DNA from: Gammaproteobacteria bacterium
GTDB lineage: Bacteria > Pseudomonadota > Gammaproteobacteria > Burkholderiales > Thiobacillaceae
Length of the DNA: 64,000 nucleotides
Direction of reading: 5' to 3'
Assembly: GCA_018820765.1 (NCBI GenBank)
Contig: JAHJNN010000001.1
Coordinates: 62,001 to 126,000, forward strand
Shown here in pieces: positions 1 through 10,098 of this stretch (its first letter is position 1; each line of letters starts with the position of its first letter). The translations under genes were made by a program, and so were the position numbers. The notes under the pieces are model-generated. The model saw only the letters and a program-made list of their open reading frames with translations, was not told the DNA's origin and did no database searches.

Positions 1-781
1 GCGCGACCGGCACGTCCATGCCCAGGGTGCGCCGCTTGAAATCGCGCCAGGTGCCGATGAAGAAGGGCCACGCCGAATACAGCACCACCGGGATGGTGAG
101 CACCAGACTCGCCCAGCTCATCAGCAGCCGGATGTCGTCGGTCATGTCGGTGGCGGTGTAGGTCGGCAGCGCGTACATCATCACCTGCATCATGCCGAGT
201 CCGGCGATGGCGAGCCGCTTGATCGCGGTGTTGCGCTCGCGCCGGTGGATGTCGTCGGAGCGGCCGGGGTCGAAGGGGTGGGCGATGTAGCCGATGTCGG
301 ACACCGCTTTCAGGATCGCCGACAGCTGGATGCGGCTGTTGTCCCAGCGCACCCGCGCGCGCCGCGTGGCGTAGTTGATCTCCACCGACAGCACGCCGGG
401 CAGGCCGGCGATGTGGCGCTCGTTGAGCCAGATGCACGCGGCGCAGACGATGTTTTCCAGGATCAGCGCGGCCTCGCGGATGTGCTCCGCTTCCACGCGC
501 ACGAAGCTTTCCTGGATTTCGGGCAGGTCGTATAGGCCCAGCTGCGCCAGCTCGGCCTCGGCCTCGCGCGGCGTGGCGGGCAGCGCGGTGCGGTGGGTGT
601 AGTAGGCGCCCTGGCCGCTGTCGATGATGGTCTGCGCCACCGCCTGGCAGCCGCGGCAGCAGGCTTGCTTCGTTTCGCTTTCGAACTGGATGGGGTAGGA
701 GGCGCCGTCCGGCACCGGCAGGCCGCAGTGGAAGCAGCCAGAAAAAGACGGGGCGTCCGTGAGCGTAGGAGAGACGCTCAT
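1..781 (-). CDS. ccoI: N-terminal part of heavy-metal (Cu) translocating P-type ATPase, CcoI/FixI-like; runs off the left edge
   Basis: Minus-strand translation from CAT 779-781 gives MSVSPTLTDAPSFSGCFHCGLPVPDGASYPIQFESETKQACCRGCQAVAQTIIDSGQGAYY...IVCAACIWLNERHIAGLPGV...; CxxCG plus CCxGCQAV metal-binding region and CAAC HMA motif. Not in the supplied ORF track because it is open at the edge. Confidence 0.8.
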   Translation of the reverse strand, partial: MSVSPTLTDAPSFSGCFHCGLPVPDGASYPIQFESETKQACCRGCQAVAQTIIDSGQGAYYTHRTALPATPREAEAELAQLGLYDLPEIQESFVRVEAEHIREAALILENIVCAACIWLNERHIAGLPGVLSVEINYATRRARVRWDNSRIQLSAILKAVSDIGYIAHPFDPGRSDDIHRRERNTAIKRLAIAGLGMMQVMMYALPTYTATDMTDDIRLLMSWASLVLTIPVVLYSAWPFFIGTWRDFKRRTLGMDVPVA

Positions 782-1193
782 GACACGCCCCGCAAAATGA
801 CGCCATGATGCGGCAAGCCCGGGAGAGAGGTCGGACCCGCCGCCGGCGTCAGGCACTGCTTTTGTACAAACTCCGCACACGCTGTCCCGGGCCATCGGGT
901 GGATGGCCGGATCGCCCGGCCTGACGCCTCTGCTCGTGGCTTCGGCTTCGATGCGGGGGGTGTGGACGTCGTGTTCGGTATGGCCATTCTTCCTTACTGC
1001 AAAGTCCCCGGTTTGAGGCTGCCCGAAGGGCTTTCGGCGCCAAACCGCTAAACCGGCATTATACGAAGCGAGTGGGTTTGAGCCCCGCGCTTCCGTCCGG
1101 TGGTGTCGAAAGATAGCAGTATTGAAGATATGCATATCATAATATGCCGCCTGGTACGGATGCAAGCCGATTCCAATCCGCTACCATGGCAGC

Positions 1194-1886
1194 ATGAGCG
1201 AACGTCTCCCAGATCCCTCCTGCTTTCCCCCGGTCGAGACCGCGCTTGCCGACCCCAACGGCCTACTGGCGATGGGCGGCGACCTGTCCATGGAACGCCT
1301 GCTGGACGCCTATCGGCACGGCATTTTCCCCTGGTTCAATCCCGGTGAGCCCATCCTGTGGTGGAGCCCCGACCCGCGCATGGTGCTGGTGCCGGGCGAG
1401 GTGCGCATCACCCGTTCGCTGGCAAAACGCATCCGCAATGGCGGCTTCGAGGTGAGGGTCGACACCGCGTTTGCCGACGTGATGCGCGCGTGCGGCGAGC
1501 CACGCGACGGTGCGTTCGGCACCTGGATCTCGCCGGTGATGATCGCCGCCTATAGCCGTCTGTTCGATGCCGGCTATGCGCATTCGATCGAAACCTGGCG
1601 CGACGGCCGCCTGGTCGGCGGCCTCTACGGCGTGGCGATCGGCCGCATGTTCTACGGCGAATCCATGTTCAGCCGCGAACCCGACGCCTCCAAGGTTGCG
1701 CTGGTGCGGCTGGCGCAGCAGCTGCAGCGCTGGGAATTCGGCCTCATCGACTGCCAGATGGAAACGCCGCACCTCGCCAGCATGGGCGCGCGCACGCTGC
1801 CGCGCGCGGCATTCACGGCAAGGCTGGCAGAATTGGTAAACTTGCCCCATCACCCCGGGCCGTGGACGTTTGACCTTTTAATGTAA
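1194..1886 (+). CDS. aat: Leucyl/phenylalanyl-tRNA--protein transferase
   Basis: [42 protein letters not shown] is characteristic of Aat; overlaps next gene (TAATG). Confidence 0.95.
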   Translation: MSERLPDPSCFPPVETALADPNGLLAMGGDLSMERLLDAYRHGIFPWFNPGEPILWWSPDPRMVLVPGEVRITRSLAKRIRNGGFEVRVDTAFADVMRACGEPRDGAFGTWISPVMIAAYSRLFDAGYAHSIETWRDGRLVGGLYGVAIGRMFYGESMFSREPDASKVALVRLAQQLQRWEFGLIDCQMETPHLASMGARTLPRAAFTARLAELVNLPHHPGPWTFDLLM

Positions 1887-2611
1887 TGCACCCGACTGAA
1901 CCGCCCTTCCAGCGCATCCAGTTCTACCTGACCGCGCACTACGACTGCAGCTACCTGCCGGGACGGCAGGCGCGCTCGCAGGTCGCCACGCCCACCCATC
2001 TGATCGACAGCGAGGCCTACAGCGCGCTGATTCGCGCCGGCTTTCGCCGCAGCGGCCAGTTCACCTATCGCCCGCATTGCGAGCACTGCCAGGCCTGCGT
2101 GCCGGTGCGGGTCGAGGCCGCCCGTTTCGTGCCCAACCGCACCCAGCGCCGCTGCCTCAAGCGCAACCAGCACCTGAGTGCGCGCTTTCTGCCGCTCGAT
2201 TTCAAGGAAGAACATTACGAGCTGTATCGCAGCTACCTCGGCAGCCGTCATGCCGGCGGCGGCATGGACCGCGACGGTCCCGACCAGTACACCCAGTTCC
2301 TGCTGTCGTCCAACGTCGATTCCGTGCTGGTCGAATTCCGCGATGGCGATGAACTCGTCATGATTTCTGTCATCGACCAGATCGACGACGGCATTTCCGC
2401 CGTCTACACCTTTTTCGATCCCGCGCGCGACAAGGACAGCCTCGGCGTCTACGGCGTGCTGTGGCAGATCGAACTGGCGAAGCGGCTGGAACTGCCCTAT
2501 CTCTACCTCGGCTACTGGATCGCCGAGAGCCGCAAGATGGCCTACAAGAAGCAGTACCCGCCGCTGGAAGGGCTGGTCGATGGCCGTTGGCAGGTGCTGG
2601 CGGACGCGTGA
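1886..2611 (+). CDS. bpt: Aspartate/glutamate leucyltransferase (arginyltransferase family)
   Basis: [42 protein letters not shown]; adjacent to aat. Confidence 0.93.
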   Translation: MHPTEPPFQRIQFYLTAHYDCSYLPGRQARSQVATPTHLIDSEAYSALIRAGFRRSGQFTYRPHCEHCQACVPVRVEAARFVPNRTQRRCLKRNQHLSARFLPLDFKEEHYELYRSYLGSRHAGGGMDRDGPDQYTQFLLSSNVDSVLVEFRDGDELVMISVIDQIDDGISAVYTFFDPARDKDSLGVYGVLWQIELAKRLELPYLYLGYWIAESRKMAYKKQYPPLEGLVDGRWQVLADA

Positions 2612-2660
2612 GGCCGGAAAACGGCCCCTAGTCACGCGAGCCGCCGCATCGCCGGCCCGC

Positions 2661-3947
2661 TCAGTGGCGGATGCCAGGCGCGTTGATTTTTTGTCCCTGA
2701 TTGATGGCCGCCAGCGCGAGCTCGAGATCGCCGTATTCGGGCGCGTCCGGCGGCAGTTCGTTGGCGCGGATGGCGACGCCGCACCACTGGAAGCGTCTGC
2801 GCAAATCCCAGATTTCGCTGCGGCTGGTGCGGAAGGTCGGAAAGTGCGCGATTTGCCCCTTCGATTCGGTCAGCCACTGGCCGCGGATCCATTTGTTGGC
2901 GCCCTTTTCGGGGCTGTGGCAGTCCATGCAGGCAAAATTGAGTTGGCCGATTTTTCGCACCATCAAGGCGTTGCCGCGCTTGATCGCCGCGGCCGAGTCT
3001 TTCGACTGGGTGTCGACCTTGATCGGCGTGCCGTTGGCGAGGTGGCGCAGATAAATCGCTAGGTCGATATTGTCCGCGCTTTGCATCAGCAGGTCGTCCC
3101 CCGTGGTGCTGCGCGCGTGGCGCGTGATGAACTCCTCGACGCCGATGACCTTCTTCAGCCGCGGCTCATAGCGCGGCATGCTGGCAGCCCAGGTCTTGAA
3201 GCTTTTTTCCGGCGCGGCATGGCACGACGCGCAGGATTTTCCGCTGGCGCCGGCACGCGCATAAATCAACTTGGCGCGTTCGACCGCGGCCATGCCGTCG
3301 TTCACGAAGGGATCGAGGTTGTCGCGGGTTTCGACCGGAACCGGCCGCGTGGCGGGGTTCTCCAGTTCGCTGCTGAAAACGGGGGGGGCCTTGAGCGTTT
3401 TGAGGAAAGCGACGATGTCGTGGATCTCCTGCACGCTGAAGAGCTTGTGCGTGCCCCAGGGCGGCATCACCGAATTCGGGTTGATCTTGCGCGGGTCGTA
3501 CACGTAGTCGAACAGCCACTGGTCGGTCCGTCCCCAGGTGCCGACGGTGGACAGGTCGGGGCCGACATTGCCGGGCAGCGCGGGTGTGGTCTTGCCCATG
3601 ACGTGACACGCCACGCAACTGCCGCCCCGCGAGCGGTCGAAAGCCAGTTTCTCGCCGTTCTGGGCGTCGCCGCCGATCGGGCCATCGAGCTTCGGCGGTG
3701 GCGCGTAGGGAGGCGATGCGATTTGGGTCAAGGTGTTGTAGTCTTTCCAGTCGGTGGCAGGCCAGCCGCGGTAGCGTGTCCAGGGCCTCTCGGAGGCCGG
3801 CTGCACCAGATCCATCGGTGCGGCTGCCCGGGCCTTCTTCTGCTGGGCGGTGCTGTCGGCAGGAACGGCCGCCAGCATCAGTGCGCCGAGCAGGGTGGAT
3901 AATGAAACATACGTAGTCCTGGCGGACAGGAAGACCGGATTCTCCAT
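2661..3947 (-). CDS. soxXA: SoxX-SoxA fusion c-type cytochrome (thiosulfate oxidation)
   Basis: N-terminal SoxX-like part (CVACHVMGKTTPALPGNVGPDLSTVG...SVMPPWG) followed by SoxA-like part (CASCH...MPRYEPRLKKVIGVEEFITRH...CMDCHSPEKGANKWIRGQWLTES...RRRFQWCG) in one ORF; start chosen at MENPVFL. Confidence 0.88.
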   Translation of the reverse strand: MENPVFLSARTTYVSLSTLLGALMLAAVPADSTAQQKKARAAAPMDLVQPASERPWTRYRGWPATDWKDYNTLTQIASPPYAPPPKLDGPIGGDAQNGEKLAFDRSRGGSCVACHVMGKTTPALPGNVGPDLSTVGTWGRTDQWLFDYVYDPRKINPNSVMPPWGTHKLFSVQEIHDIVAFLKTLKAPPVFSSELENPATRPVPVETRDNLDPFVNDGMAAVERAKLIYARAGASGKSCASCHAAPEKSFKTWAASMPRYEPRLKKVIGVEEFITRHARSTTGDDLLMQSADNIDLAIYLRHLANGTPIKVDTQSKDSAAAIKRGNALMVRKIGQLNFACMDCHSPEKGANKWIRGQWLTESKGQIAHFPTFRTSRSEIWDLRRRFQWCGVAIRANELPPDAPEYGDLELALAAINQGQKINAPGIRH

Positions 3948-4054
3948 TTGAGCATCCTTTCGGTGGCAATCAGCGGGGCGTGGACTGCACGTGTATGCGC
4001 GCAGCCGGCTCATAAATATAGGCAATTTTGCGGAAAATGAACGGCCCGATTTTC

Positions 4055-4909
4055 ATGACAGGACGCGCGCTTCAGGGTTTCTTCCTGTCCCTTGCGTGCA
4101 TGCTGCTCGGCGGCTGCGCGCTGACCGTCAGCCACCCGCGCGCCCTCGCGCCGCTCGACACCTTCGTCCCCCTGGAGGCGGATGAGCGGGTGTGGGTCGA
4201 ACCCGGGTATGAAGACTACGGCGAGCGTGTGGCGGAGGCCCTGCCGGCGGCGATCGACAAGGTCGAGGCCGCGCACTACCTGCCGTTCGTCCACCCGCCG
4301 CGCGTGAATGTGTGCGGCAGCGATGCCTGTTTCAAGCGCTACGTGAAGACGCCCAAGCTGTCGGCTGCCGTCATTCCCGACAACCGCCTCATCCTGTCGC
4401 CCAATCTCAACGGCCGCGAGAAAAACCGGCTGCCCGCGCTGTTGACGCATGAACTCGCGCACCTGCATCTGGGCCAGCGCATCGGCCACTATCACAGCAC
4501 CCTGCCGGTCTGGTTTCACGAAGGCTGGGCCTCGCTGACCGCCGACGGCGGCGGCGCCGAATACGCGAGCAACGCGCAGGCCATCGCCGCCATCCGCGGT
4601 GGGCGGCGGATCAAACTCAAATTGCGCGATGCGCCCGACAATCGGCATCGCGCAGACGCGTCCAAGCTCAGTATCCACGAGTTTTACCGCCAGTCCATGC
4701 TGCTGGTCGGCTGGCTGAAATCGCAGGACGAAGCGCGCTTTCGTTCGCTGGTGCTCGCCGTGCAGCGCAACACCGACTTTGTCATCGCCTTCTGGAACGT
4801 CTACGGCCAGGGGCCCTCCACCCGGCTCGCCGGATTTTTCGACGGCGTCCAGCGCAGCGCCGTCTTCAACGATAATGGGTCGACCCAGGCCGCCCCCGCA
4901 AAACCCTGA
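4055..4909 (+). CDS. Putative lipoprotein with HExxH metalloprotease-like motif
   Basis: MTGRALQGFFLSLACMLLGGC lipobox; LLTHELAHLHLGQ and WFHEGWAS motifs. Confidence 0.65.
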   Translation: MTGRALQGFFLSLACMLLGGCALTVSHPRALAPLDTFVPLEADERVWVEPGYEDYGERVAEALPAAIDKVEAAHYLPFVHPPRVNVCGSDACFKRYVKTPKLSAAVIPDNRLILSPNLNGREKNRLPALLTHELAHLHLGQRIGHYHSTLPVWFHEGWASLTADGGGAEYASNAQAIAAIRGGRRIKLKLRDAPDNRHRADASKLSIHEFYRQSMLLVGWLKSQDEARFRSLVLAVQRNTDFVIAFWNVYGQGPSTRLAGFFDGVQRSAVFNDNGSTQAAPAKP

Positions 4910-4921
4910 ACCCGTTCCGAC

Positions 4922-5716
4922 ATGAAACCCTATCTCGACCTGATGCGCCACGTGCTCGAGCACGGCACCCGAAAAGACGACCGCACCGGCACCGGCACTC
5001 TCTCGGTGTTCGGCTGGCAGATGCGCTACAACCTCGCCGAAGGCTTTCCGCTCGTCACCACCAAGAAATGCCACCTGCGCTCCATCATCCACGAACTGCT
5101 GTGGTTCCTGCAGGGCGACACCAACATCAAATACCTGAAGGAAAACGGCGTCTCGATCTGGGACGAATGGGCGGACGAAAACGGCAACCTCGGCCCGGTC
5201 TACGGCCACCAGTGGCGCAGCTGGCCCAAGCCCGACGGCGGGACGATTGATCAAATCAGCGAAGTCGTGAACACCCTCAAGAGCAACCCCGATTCGCGCC
5301 GCATCATCGTCTCGGCCTGGAACGTCGCCGACCTCGACAAGATGGCGCTGGCGCCGTGCCACGCCTTCTTCCAGTTCTACGTCGCCGACGGCAGGCTCTC
5401 CTGCCAGCTGTATCAGCGCAGCGCCGACATCTTCCTCGGCGTGCCCTTCAATATTGCAAGCTATGCGCTGCTGACGCTGATGATGGCGCAGGTGACGGGT
5501 CTCAAGCCGGGCGACTTCGTCCACACCCTGGGCGATGCGCACCTGTATCTGAACCACCTCGACCAGACGCGCGAGCAGTTGAGCCGTGATCCGCGCGCGC
5601 TGCCGACCATGACGCTCAATCCTGACGTGAAGCACATCTTCGACTTCCGCTTCGAGGATTTCACCTTGAGCGGCTACGCCCCGCACCCGGCGATCAAGGC
5701 GCCGGTGGCGGTTTAA
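4922..5716 (+). CDS. thyA: Thymidylate synthase
   Basis: [31 protein letters not shown]...[12 protein letters not shown]...[25 protein letters not shown]. Confidence 0.98.
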   Translation: MKPYLDLMRHVLEHGTRKDDRTGTGTLSVFGWQMRYNLAEGFPLVTTKKCHLRSIIHELLWFLQGDTNIKYLKENGVSIWDEWADENGNLGPVYGHQWRSWPKPDGGTIDQISEVVNTLKSNPDSRRIIVSAWNVADLDKMALAPCHAFFQFYVADGRLSCQLYQRSADIFLGVPFNIASYALLTLMMAQVTGLKPGDFVHTLGDAHLYLNHLDQTREQLSRDPRALPTMTLNPDVKHIFDFRFEDFTLSGYAPHPAIKAPVAV

Positions 5717-5738
5717 GCGGGCCGAGAGTCGAGAGAAC

Positions 5739-6239
5739 ATGATCCCAAACAAACCCCGCATCAGCGTCATCGCCGCGCTCGCCAGGAACCGCGTCATCGG
5801 CATCGAAAACCGCCTGCCCTGGCGCTTGCCGGAAGACCTCGCCCACTTCAAGGCGCTCACGCTCAACCACCCCATCCTCATGGGACGCAAGACCTTCGAA
5901 TCGCTCAGCCGCCCGCTGCCGAGCCGCACCAACATCGTCATCACCCGCAACCCCGACTACTGCAAGGACGGCTGCGTGGTCGCCGCCTCCATTCCCGCCG
6001 CTATTGCCTTGTGCCAGGACGCCGACGAAATTTTCTTCATCGGCGGCGCCGATCTCTACGCCCAGGCTATCCCGCTGGCTGATCGCCTGTACCTGACCGA
6101 AGTGGACATCGAAGCCGAGGGCGACGCGTGGTTTCCCGATTACGACAGAAACGCGTTCAGGGAAGTCTCGCGCGAGTCGCACAGGGGTGAAAAGGGCGAT
6201 GCGCTGGGGTTTGATTTTGTGGTGTACGAGCGGGGGTAG
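5739..6239 (+). CDS. folA: Dihydrofolate reductase
   Basis: ISVIAALARNRVIGIENRLPWRLPEDLAHFKALTLNHPILMGRKTFES. Confidence 0.96.
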   Translation: MIPNKPRISVIAALARNRVIGIENRLPWRLPEDLAHFKALTLNHPILMGRKTFESLSRPLPSRTNIVITRNPDYCKDGCVVAASIPAAIALCQDADEIFFIGGADLYAQAIPLADRLYLTEVDIEAEGDAWFPDYDRNAFREVSRESHRGEKGDALGFDFVVYERG

Positions 6240-6255
6240 TGAGTTCTGGAGTGGT

Positions 6256-6286
6256 GTTGGGCTTGGCAGCCCAACCTACGATGTTG
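6256..6286 (+). repeat. REP-like palindrome, copy 1
   Basis: GTTGGGCTTGGCAGCCCAACCTACGATGTTG; same core as copies at 6708 and 7290. Confidence 0.8.
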
Positions 6287-6324
6287 AGCAGCCCTGTTGT
6301 TCGTGCGAATCTGGTAGAGGATGA

Positions 6325-6726
6325 ATGCTCCTGCTCCTACTTCTTCTTGCGGTTGTTCCCCTACTCGTGTTTCGGTACGCACGCCGCCGCTACCCAAATC
6401 GTGTGTTTCTTATCTCTGGCATCGCACTTGGGTCGGTAATTTCGCCCCTCAGTCTGGGGCTGTACGCCACGTTTTTTATCCCTTATGTCGGGCTCGTGCC
6501 TGGAATCCTCGGGCTAGTGTCCACCATGTTTCATAGCGCACCTGGTTATGACTTGGCCATCGCTCTCGGTATCATCCCTTCACATCAAGTCGTTAAGGTT
6601 GTTGGCCACCTTTACTTGGCTGCAATTGATGCGGTTTTTTGGGCGGCTGTTTATGGCGGCCTTGGGTCGATAATCGACTGGGTTCGCTCAAAGAATCGCA
6701 AAGCCTGCGTAGGTTGGGCTGAATGA
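6325..6726 (+). CDS. Hypothetical membrane protein whose last codons lie in a REP copy
   Basis: Hydrophobic 133-aa ORF; C-terminus CVGWAE* encoded by REP copy 2. Confidence 0.45.
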   Translation: MLLLLLLLAVVPLLVFRYARRRYPNRVFLISGIALGSVISPLSLGLYATFFIPYVGLVPGILGLVSTMFHSAPGYDLAIALGIIPSHQVVKVVGHLYLAAIDAVFWAAVYGGLGSIIDWVRSKNRKACVGWAE

Positions 6727-6740
6727 AATGAAGCCCAACA
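6708..6740 (-). repeat. REP-like palindrome, copy 2 (inverted, longer loop)
   Basis: CGTAGGTTGGGCTGAATGAAATGAAGCCCAAC. Confidence 0.8.
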
Positions 6741-6755
6741 CATCCCCCGCATGAC

Positions 6756-7325
6756 ATGCAATATCGGCGAGCACAGGTCCCAGGCGGAACCTATTTCTTC
6801 ACGGTGGCGCTGGCGGAACGTAAAAGCACATTGCTGATCGAGCGGGCAGATCGGTTGCGTGAAGCCATTCGCGTCGTCAAGCTCCGTCACCAGTTCGAGA
6901 TTGTGGCCATGGTTGTGCTGCCGGATCATCTGCATGCGGTCTGGCGGTTGCCGCCAGGGGATATGGACTATCCGAAGCGCTGGGCGCTCATCAAGGCGGG
7001 CTTTTCGCGCGGTATTCCAAAGGATGAGCGCATTCGTCCGACCCGCATCGCGAAACGGGAACGTGGGATTTGGCAGCGCCGCTATTGGGAACATCTGATT
7101 CGGGATGATGAGGATTTACAGGCGCATGTTGATTACATTCATCACAATCCGGTCAAGCACGGGTATGTGGCGCAGGCGTCGGCATGGCCGCATTCGAGTA
7201 TTCACCGCTACATTCGAATGGGGTGGCTGAAGGAGGATTGGGGTATTGGGATCGAGGCAGGCGGGGGTATGGCGAGTGAAGCGGGAGGCGTTGGGCTTGT
7301 CAGCCCAACCTACGATGTCCCATGA
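6756..7325 (+). mobile_element. REP-associated tyrosine transposase (RAYT, Y1_Tnp/HUH family)
   Basis: MQYRRAQVPGGTYFFTVAL...VVLPDHLHAVWRLP (HxH)...RIAKRERGIWQRRYWEHLIRDDEDLQAHVDYIHHNPVKHGYV; flanked by REP copies. Confidence 0.93.
7290..7320 (+). repeat. REP-like palindrome, copy 3
   Basis: GTTGGGCTTGTCAGCCCAACCTACGATGTCC. Confidence 0.8.
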
Positions 7326-7410
7326 TGGATGGCTATTTTTTTTGAATGCTTAAAGGGAAACAGAGAATGAACGTGAAAGACAGCAGCGTGACCGTGCAGC
7401 GAGGTGCAGC

Positions 7411-7749
7411 ATGAGCGGTGTACCCAAGTGCCCGCAGTGCGGCTCCGAATACGCCTATGAAGACGGCACCATGGTTGTGTGTCCGGAATGCGCGCATGAA
7501 TGGCCCAAGGATGCGCCGACTGCCGCGGATGACACCAAGGTGGTGCGCGATTCCAACGGCAATGTGCTGGCGGACGGCGACACGGTGACGGTGATCAAGG
7601 ATCTGAAGATCAAGGGCTCGTCTCTGGTTGTCAAGGTCGGCACCAAGGTGAAGAACATCCGCCTGGTCGAAGGCGATCACGATATCGACTGCAAGATCGA
7701 CGGCATCGGCGCGATGCAGCTGAAATCGGAGTTCGTCAGGAAGGCATAG
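7411..7749 (+). CDS. yjdM: PhnA/YjdM-family zinc-ribbon protein
   Basis: [25 protein letters not shown] ... [25 protein letters not shown]. Confidence 0.92.
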   Translation: MSGVPKCPQCGSEYAYEDGTMVVCPECAHEWPKDAPTAADDTKVVRDSNGNVLADGDTVTVIKDLKIKGSSLVVKVGTKVKNIRLVEGDHDIDCKIDGIGAMQLKSEFVRKA

Positions 7750-7776
7750 GCCGTACGGATTCCAGGGCATCGATCA

Positions 7777-7798
7777 AACGGGGCTGCGGCCCCGTTTA
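7777..7798. terminator. Bidirectional hairpin terminator between convergent genes
   Basis: AAACGGGGCTGCGGCCCCGTTT. Confidence 0.7.
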
Positions 7799-8086
7799 GC
7801 GTTCGAAGCGCTCGACCAGCTTCTCCAGTTTCTGGGCCAGCGTGTCCCAGACCACCATGGGGCCGGTTTTTTCGAATTCCTCTTGCGACCACTGGCCAGG
7901 GGGCCTCAGCTTGAGTTCCTCGACTCGGCTGGACAATTGGTCGCGTTCCCGTTTCACGTCCGCCAGTTGCTCGGCTGCCACGCCTGCCTGGGCGCGCTTG
8001 AGCAGTTCGTCCACATGTTTCAGGCGCGATTCATGCTCGAGGATATGCTGTTGAATCAGCTGGTTCAGTTTGGTCGTTTCTGCCAT
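7796..8086 (-). CDS. Hypothetical coiled-coil protein
   Basis: 96-aa charged helical ORF, MAETTKLNQLIQQHILEHESRLKHVDELLKRAQ. Confidence 0.6.
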   Translation of the reverse strand: MAETTKLNQLIQQHILEHESRLKHVDELLKRAQAGVAAEQLADVKRERDQLSSRVEELKLRPPGQWSQEEFEKTGPMVVWDTLAQKLEKLVERFER

Positions 8087-8210
8087 GTCCGATTCTCCTG
8101 CAAGGAAACTGTGCGGATCTCGATGAACTAAAGTTAGTCATCAATTGGCTCGACGACAACCAGCGTGTTTGTTTCGAAACATGGAGCAGCGGTAAGCAAG
8201 GAGGAATGCC

Positions 8211-8672
8211 ATGTACGCAAAAATTCTGGTGGCGATAGACGAAAGCGACACGTCGCTGCATGCGCTCGAACACGCGATCGAACTGGCCAGAAAGCTGTCG
8301 GCCAGCGTGCGCATGATTCACGTCCTGGACATGAGCTGGCTGCCGCTCGGCCCGGAGATTGCGATCGATACCGCGGCCTTGAGCGAGGCGCGGCGCAGCG
8401 CGGGAGAAAGAATCATCGCGTCCGCGCGCGATGCTGCGCGGCAGGCCGGATTCGATGCGGAAGCCGTGCTGGTGGAAACCGAGACGCCGATTCAGCAGGT
8501 TGCCGAGGCGCTGACCCGCGAGGCATCGCGCTGGGGCGCCGACCTGGTGGTGCTGGGGACCCATGGCCGTCGCGGTTTCCAGCACCTGATGCTTGGCAGC
8601 GTGGCGGAACAGATGGTGCGGCGATCGCCCGGGCCGGTCTTGCTGATTCCGTCGCCCAAGGGGCCGCCATAA
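8211..8672 (+). CDS. Universal stress protein UspA family
   Basis: MYAKILVAIDESDTSLHALEHAIELA...VVLGTHGRRGFQHLMLGSVAEQMVRRSPGPVLLI. Confidence 0.95.
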   Translation: MYAKILVAIDESDTSLHALEHAIELARKLSASVRMIHVLDMSWLPLGPEIAIDTAALSEARRSAGERIIASARDAARQAGFDAEAVLVETETPIQQVAEALTREASRWGADLVVLGTHGRRGFQHLMLGSVAEQMVRRSPGPVLLIPSPKGPP

Positions 8673-8705
8673 TCGGACACCAGGGTTCACCTTGGCGTGG
8701 GCAAA

Positions 8706-8734
8706 CAAAAACGGGGCCGAAGCCCCGTTTTTCA
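8706..8734. terminator. Bidirectional terminator
   Basis: AAAAACGGGGCCGAAGCCCCGTTTTT. Confidence 0.8.
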
Positions 8735-8751
8735 TTGATGCGACGAGCCGG

Positions 8752-10077
8752 TCAGCCCTTGGCCGTGAAGTTATATGACTCCGGCAGGCCCAGCGTGTCG
8801 GCCCAGACGTTTTTCGCCCAGGATTCCATGAAGGCCATTTCCAGTTCGCTTTCCGCGCTGGAAATTCCGTTGGCGTCCTTGGGCGGGACCATGGACTGCT
8901 TGGCCTCGTCCCAGCGGAACACGGTGGCGACGTGGAAGGCCGTGCCCATGCCGGTGCCCGAATAGCAGGTATTGGTCACCACCGGCGCCGGATCGAACGG
9001 TCGCCCGGCGAACTGCTCGGACAGGGCATAGGCGCACATCTTGCCGGTGTTGTTGGCCACCGAGCCGGACTTGGGGAAGTTGGTCAGTGCGGAATCGCCC
9101 AGGATGTGGACGTTCTTCACGACCTTGGACTCGAAGGTGCGGTAGTCGATGGTGCACCAGTTGCCACCGCTGCCGTCGCGCACGCCGGCGAGGCCGCACA
9201 CCTCGGCTGCGCGCATCGGCGGCACCACGTTGATGACGTCGCCCTTGACGTCGTCGAACTCGGTGCTGACCATCATTTTCTTGACGTCGACGGCGCGCGG
9301 CTGGTTGTTCCCGCGGAAGTCGATCATGCTGTTGTCGGTGCCGTAGCCGAAGTGCCTGGTCCAGGCGGCTACGAACAGCGGTTTCTTGGAAGCGATGTCC
9401 GGGTTGCCGTCGAGGATGATGATCTTCGACTTGGGCTTGGCCTGCTTGAAGTAGCTGGCGACCATGCATGCGCGCTCGTAGGGTCCGGGCGGGCAACGGT
9501 ATGGGGCCATCGGCACCGACATCACGAAGGTGCCGCCATCCGGCATGGCTTCGAGTTGCTTCCGCAGAGTGGCGGTCTGCGGACCGGCTTTCCAGGCATG
9601 CATCACGGTCTTCTGCGCTTCGGCGTCGTAGCCTTGCACCTTGTCGAACAGCAGTTCGATCCCGCCGGCCAGAACCAGCTTGTCATAGGCGAAGGTGCGG
9701 CCGCCTGCGGTGGTAACGGTCTGCTTGGTGGTGTCGATGGCGGTGACGGTGTCCGGCACGAAGTTGTCGACGGCCTTTTTCAGGTAGTCGTACGGATGGG
9801 TGATGTCTTCCATCTTGTTGATGCCTGCGAGCACGGTGTTGGAGTACGGGCAGGAGGTGAACTTGGCGTTCGGTTCGATCAGGGTGACGTTGGCAGTGGG
9901 CGCCCACATCTTCAGGTAGCGCGAGAAGGCGGCGCCGCCGAAACCGGCGCCGACCACGACGACTTTGGGACCGGCGCTGCCGGTCTGCGTGGTGGCGCAG
10001 CCGGCCAGGCCGGCGGTGACGGCGAGACCTGCTGCACCGAAGGAGGTTTTCAGGAAATCGCGACGATTGAGGGTCAT
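8752..10077 (-). CDS. fccB: Sulfide dehydrogenase flavoprotein subunit (flavocytochrome c, FccB/SoxF type)
   Basis: Tat-like signal MTLNRRDFLKTSFGAAG; VVVVGAGFGGAAFSRYLK; SCPYSNTVLAG; paired with small cytochrome c. Confidence 0.9.
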   Translation of the reverse strand: MTLNRRDFLKTSFGAAGLAVTAGLAGCATTQTGSAGPKVVVVGAGFGGAAFSRYLKMWAPTANVTLIEPNAKFTSCPYSNTVLAGINKMEDITHPYDYLKKAVDNFVPDTVTAIDTTKQTVTTAGGRTFAYDKLVLAGGIELLFDKVQGYDAEAQKTVMHAWKAGPQTATLRKQLEAMPDGGTFVMSVPMAPYRCPPGPYERACMVASYFKQAKPKSKIIILDGNPDIASKKPLFVAAWTRHFGYGTDNSMIDFRGNNQPRAVDVKKMMVSTEFDDVKGDVINVVPPMRAAEVCGLAGVRDGSGGNWCTIDYRTFESKVVKNVHILGDSALTNFPKSGSVANNTGKMCAYALSEQFAGRPFDPAPVVTNTCYSGTGMGTAFHVATVFRWDEAKQSMVPPKDANGISSAESELEMAFMESWAKNVWADTLGLPESYNFTAKG

Positions 10078-10098
10078 GATGGAAAGTCTCCTTCTGTC

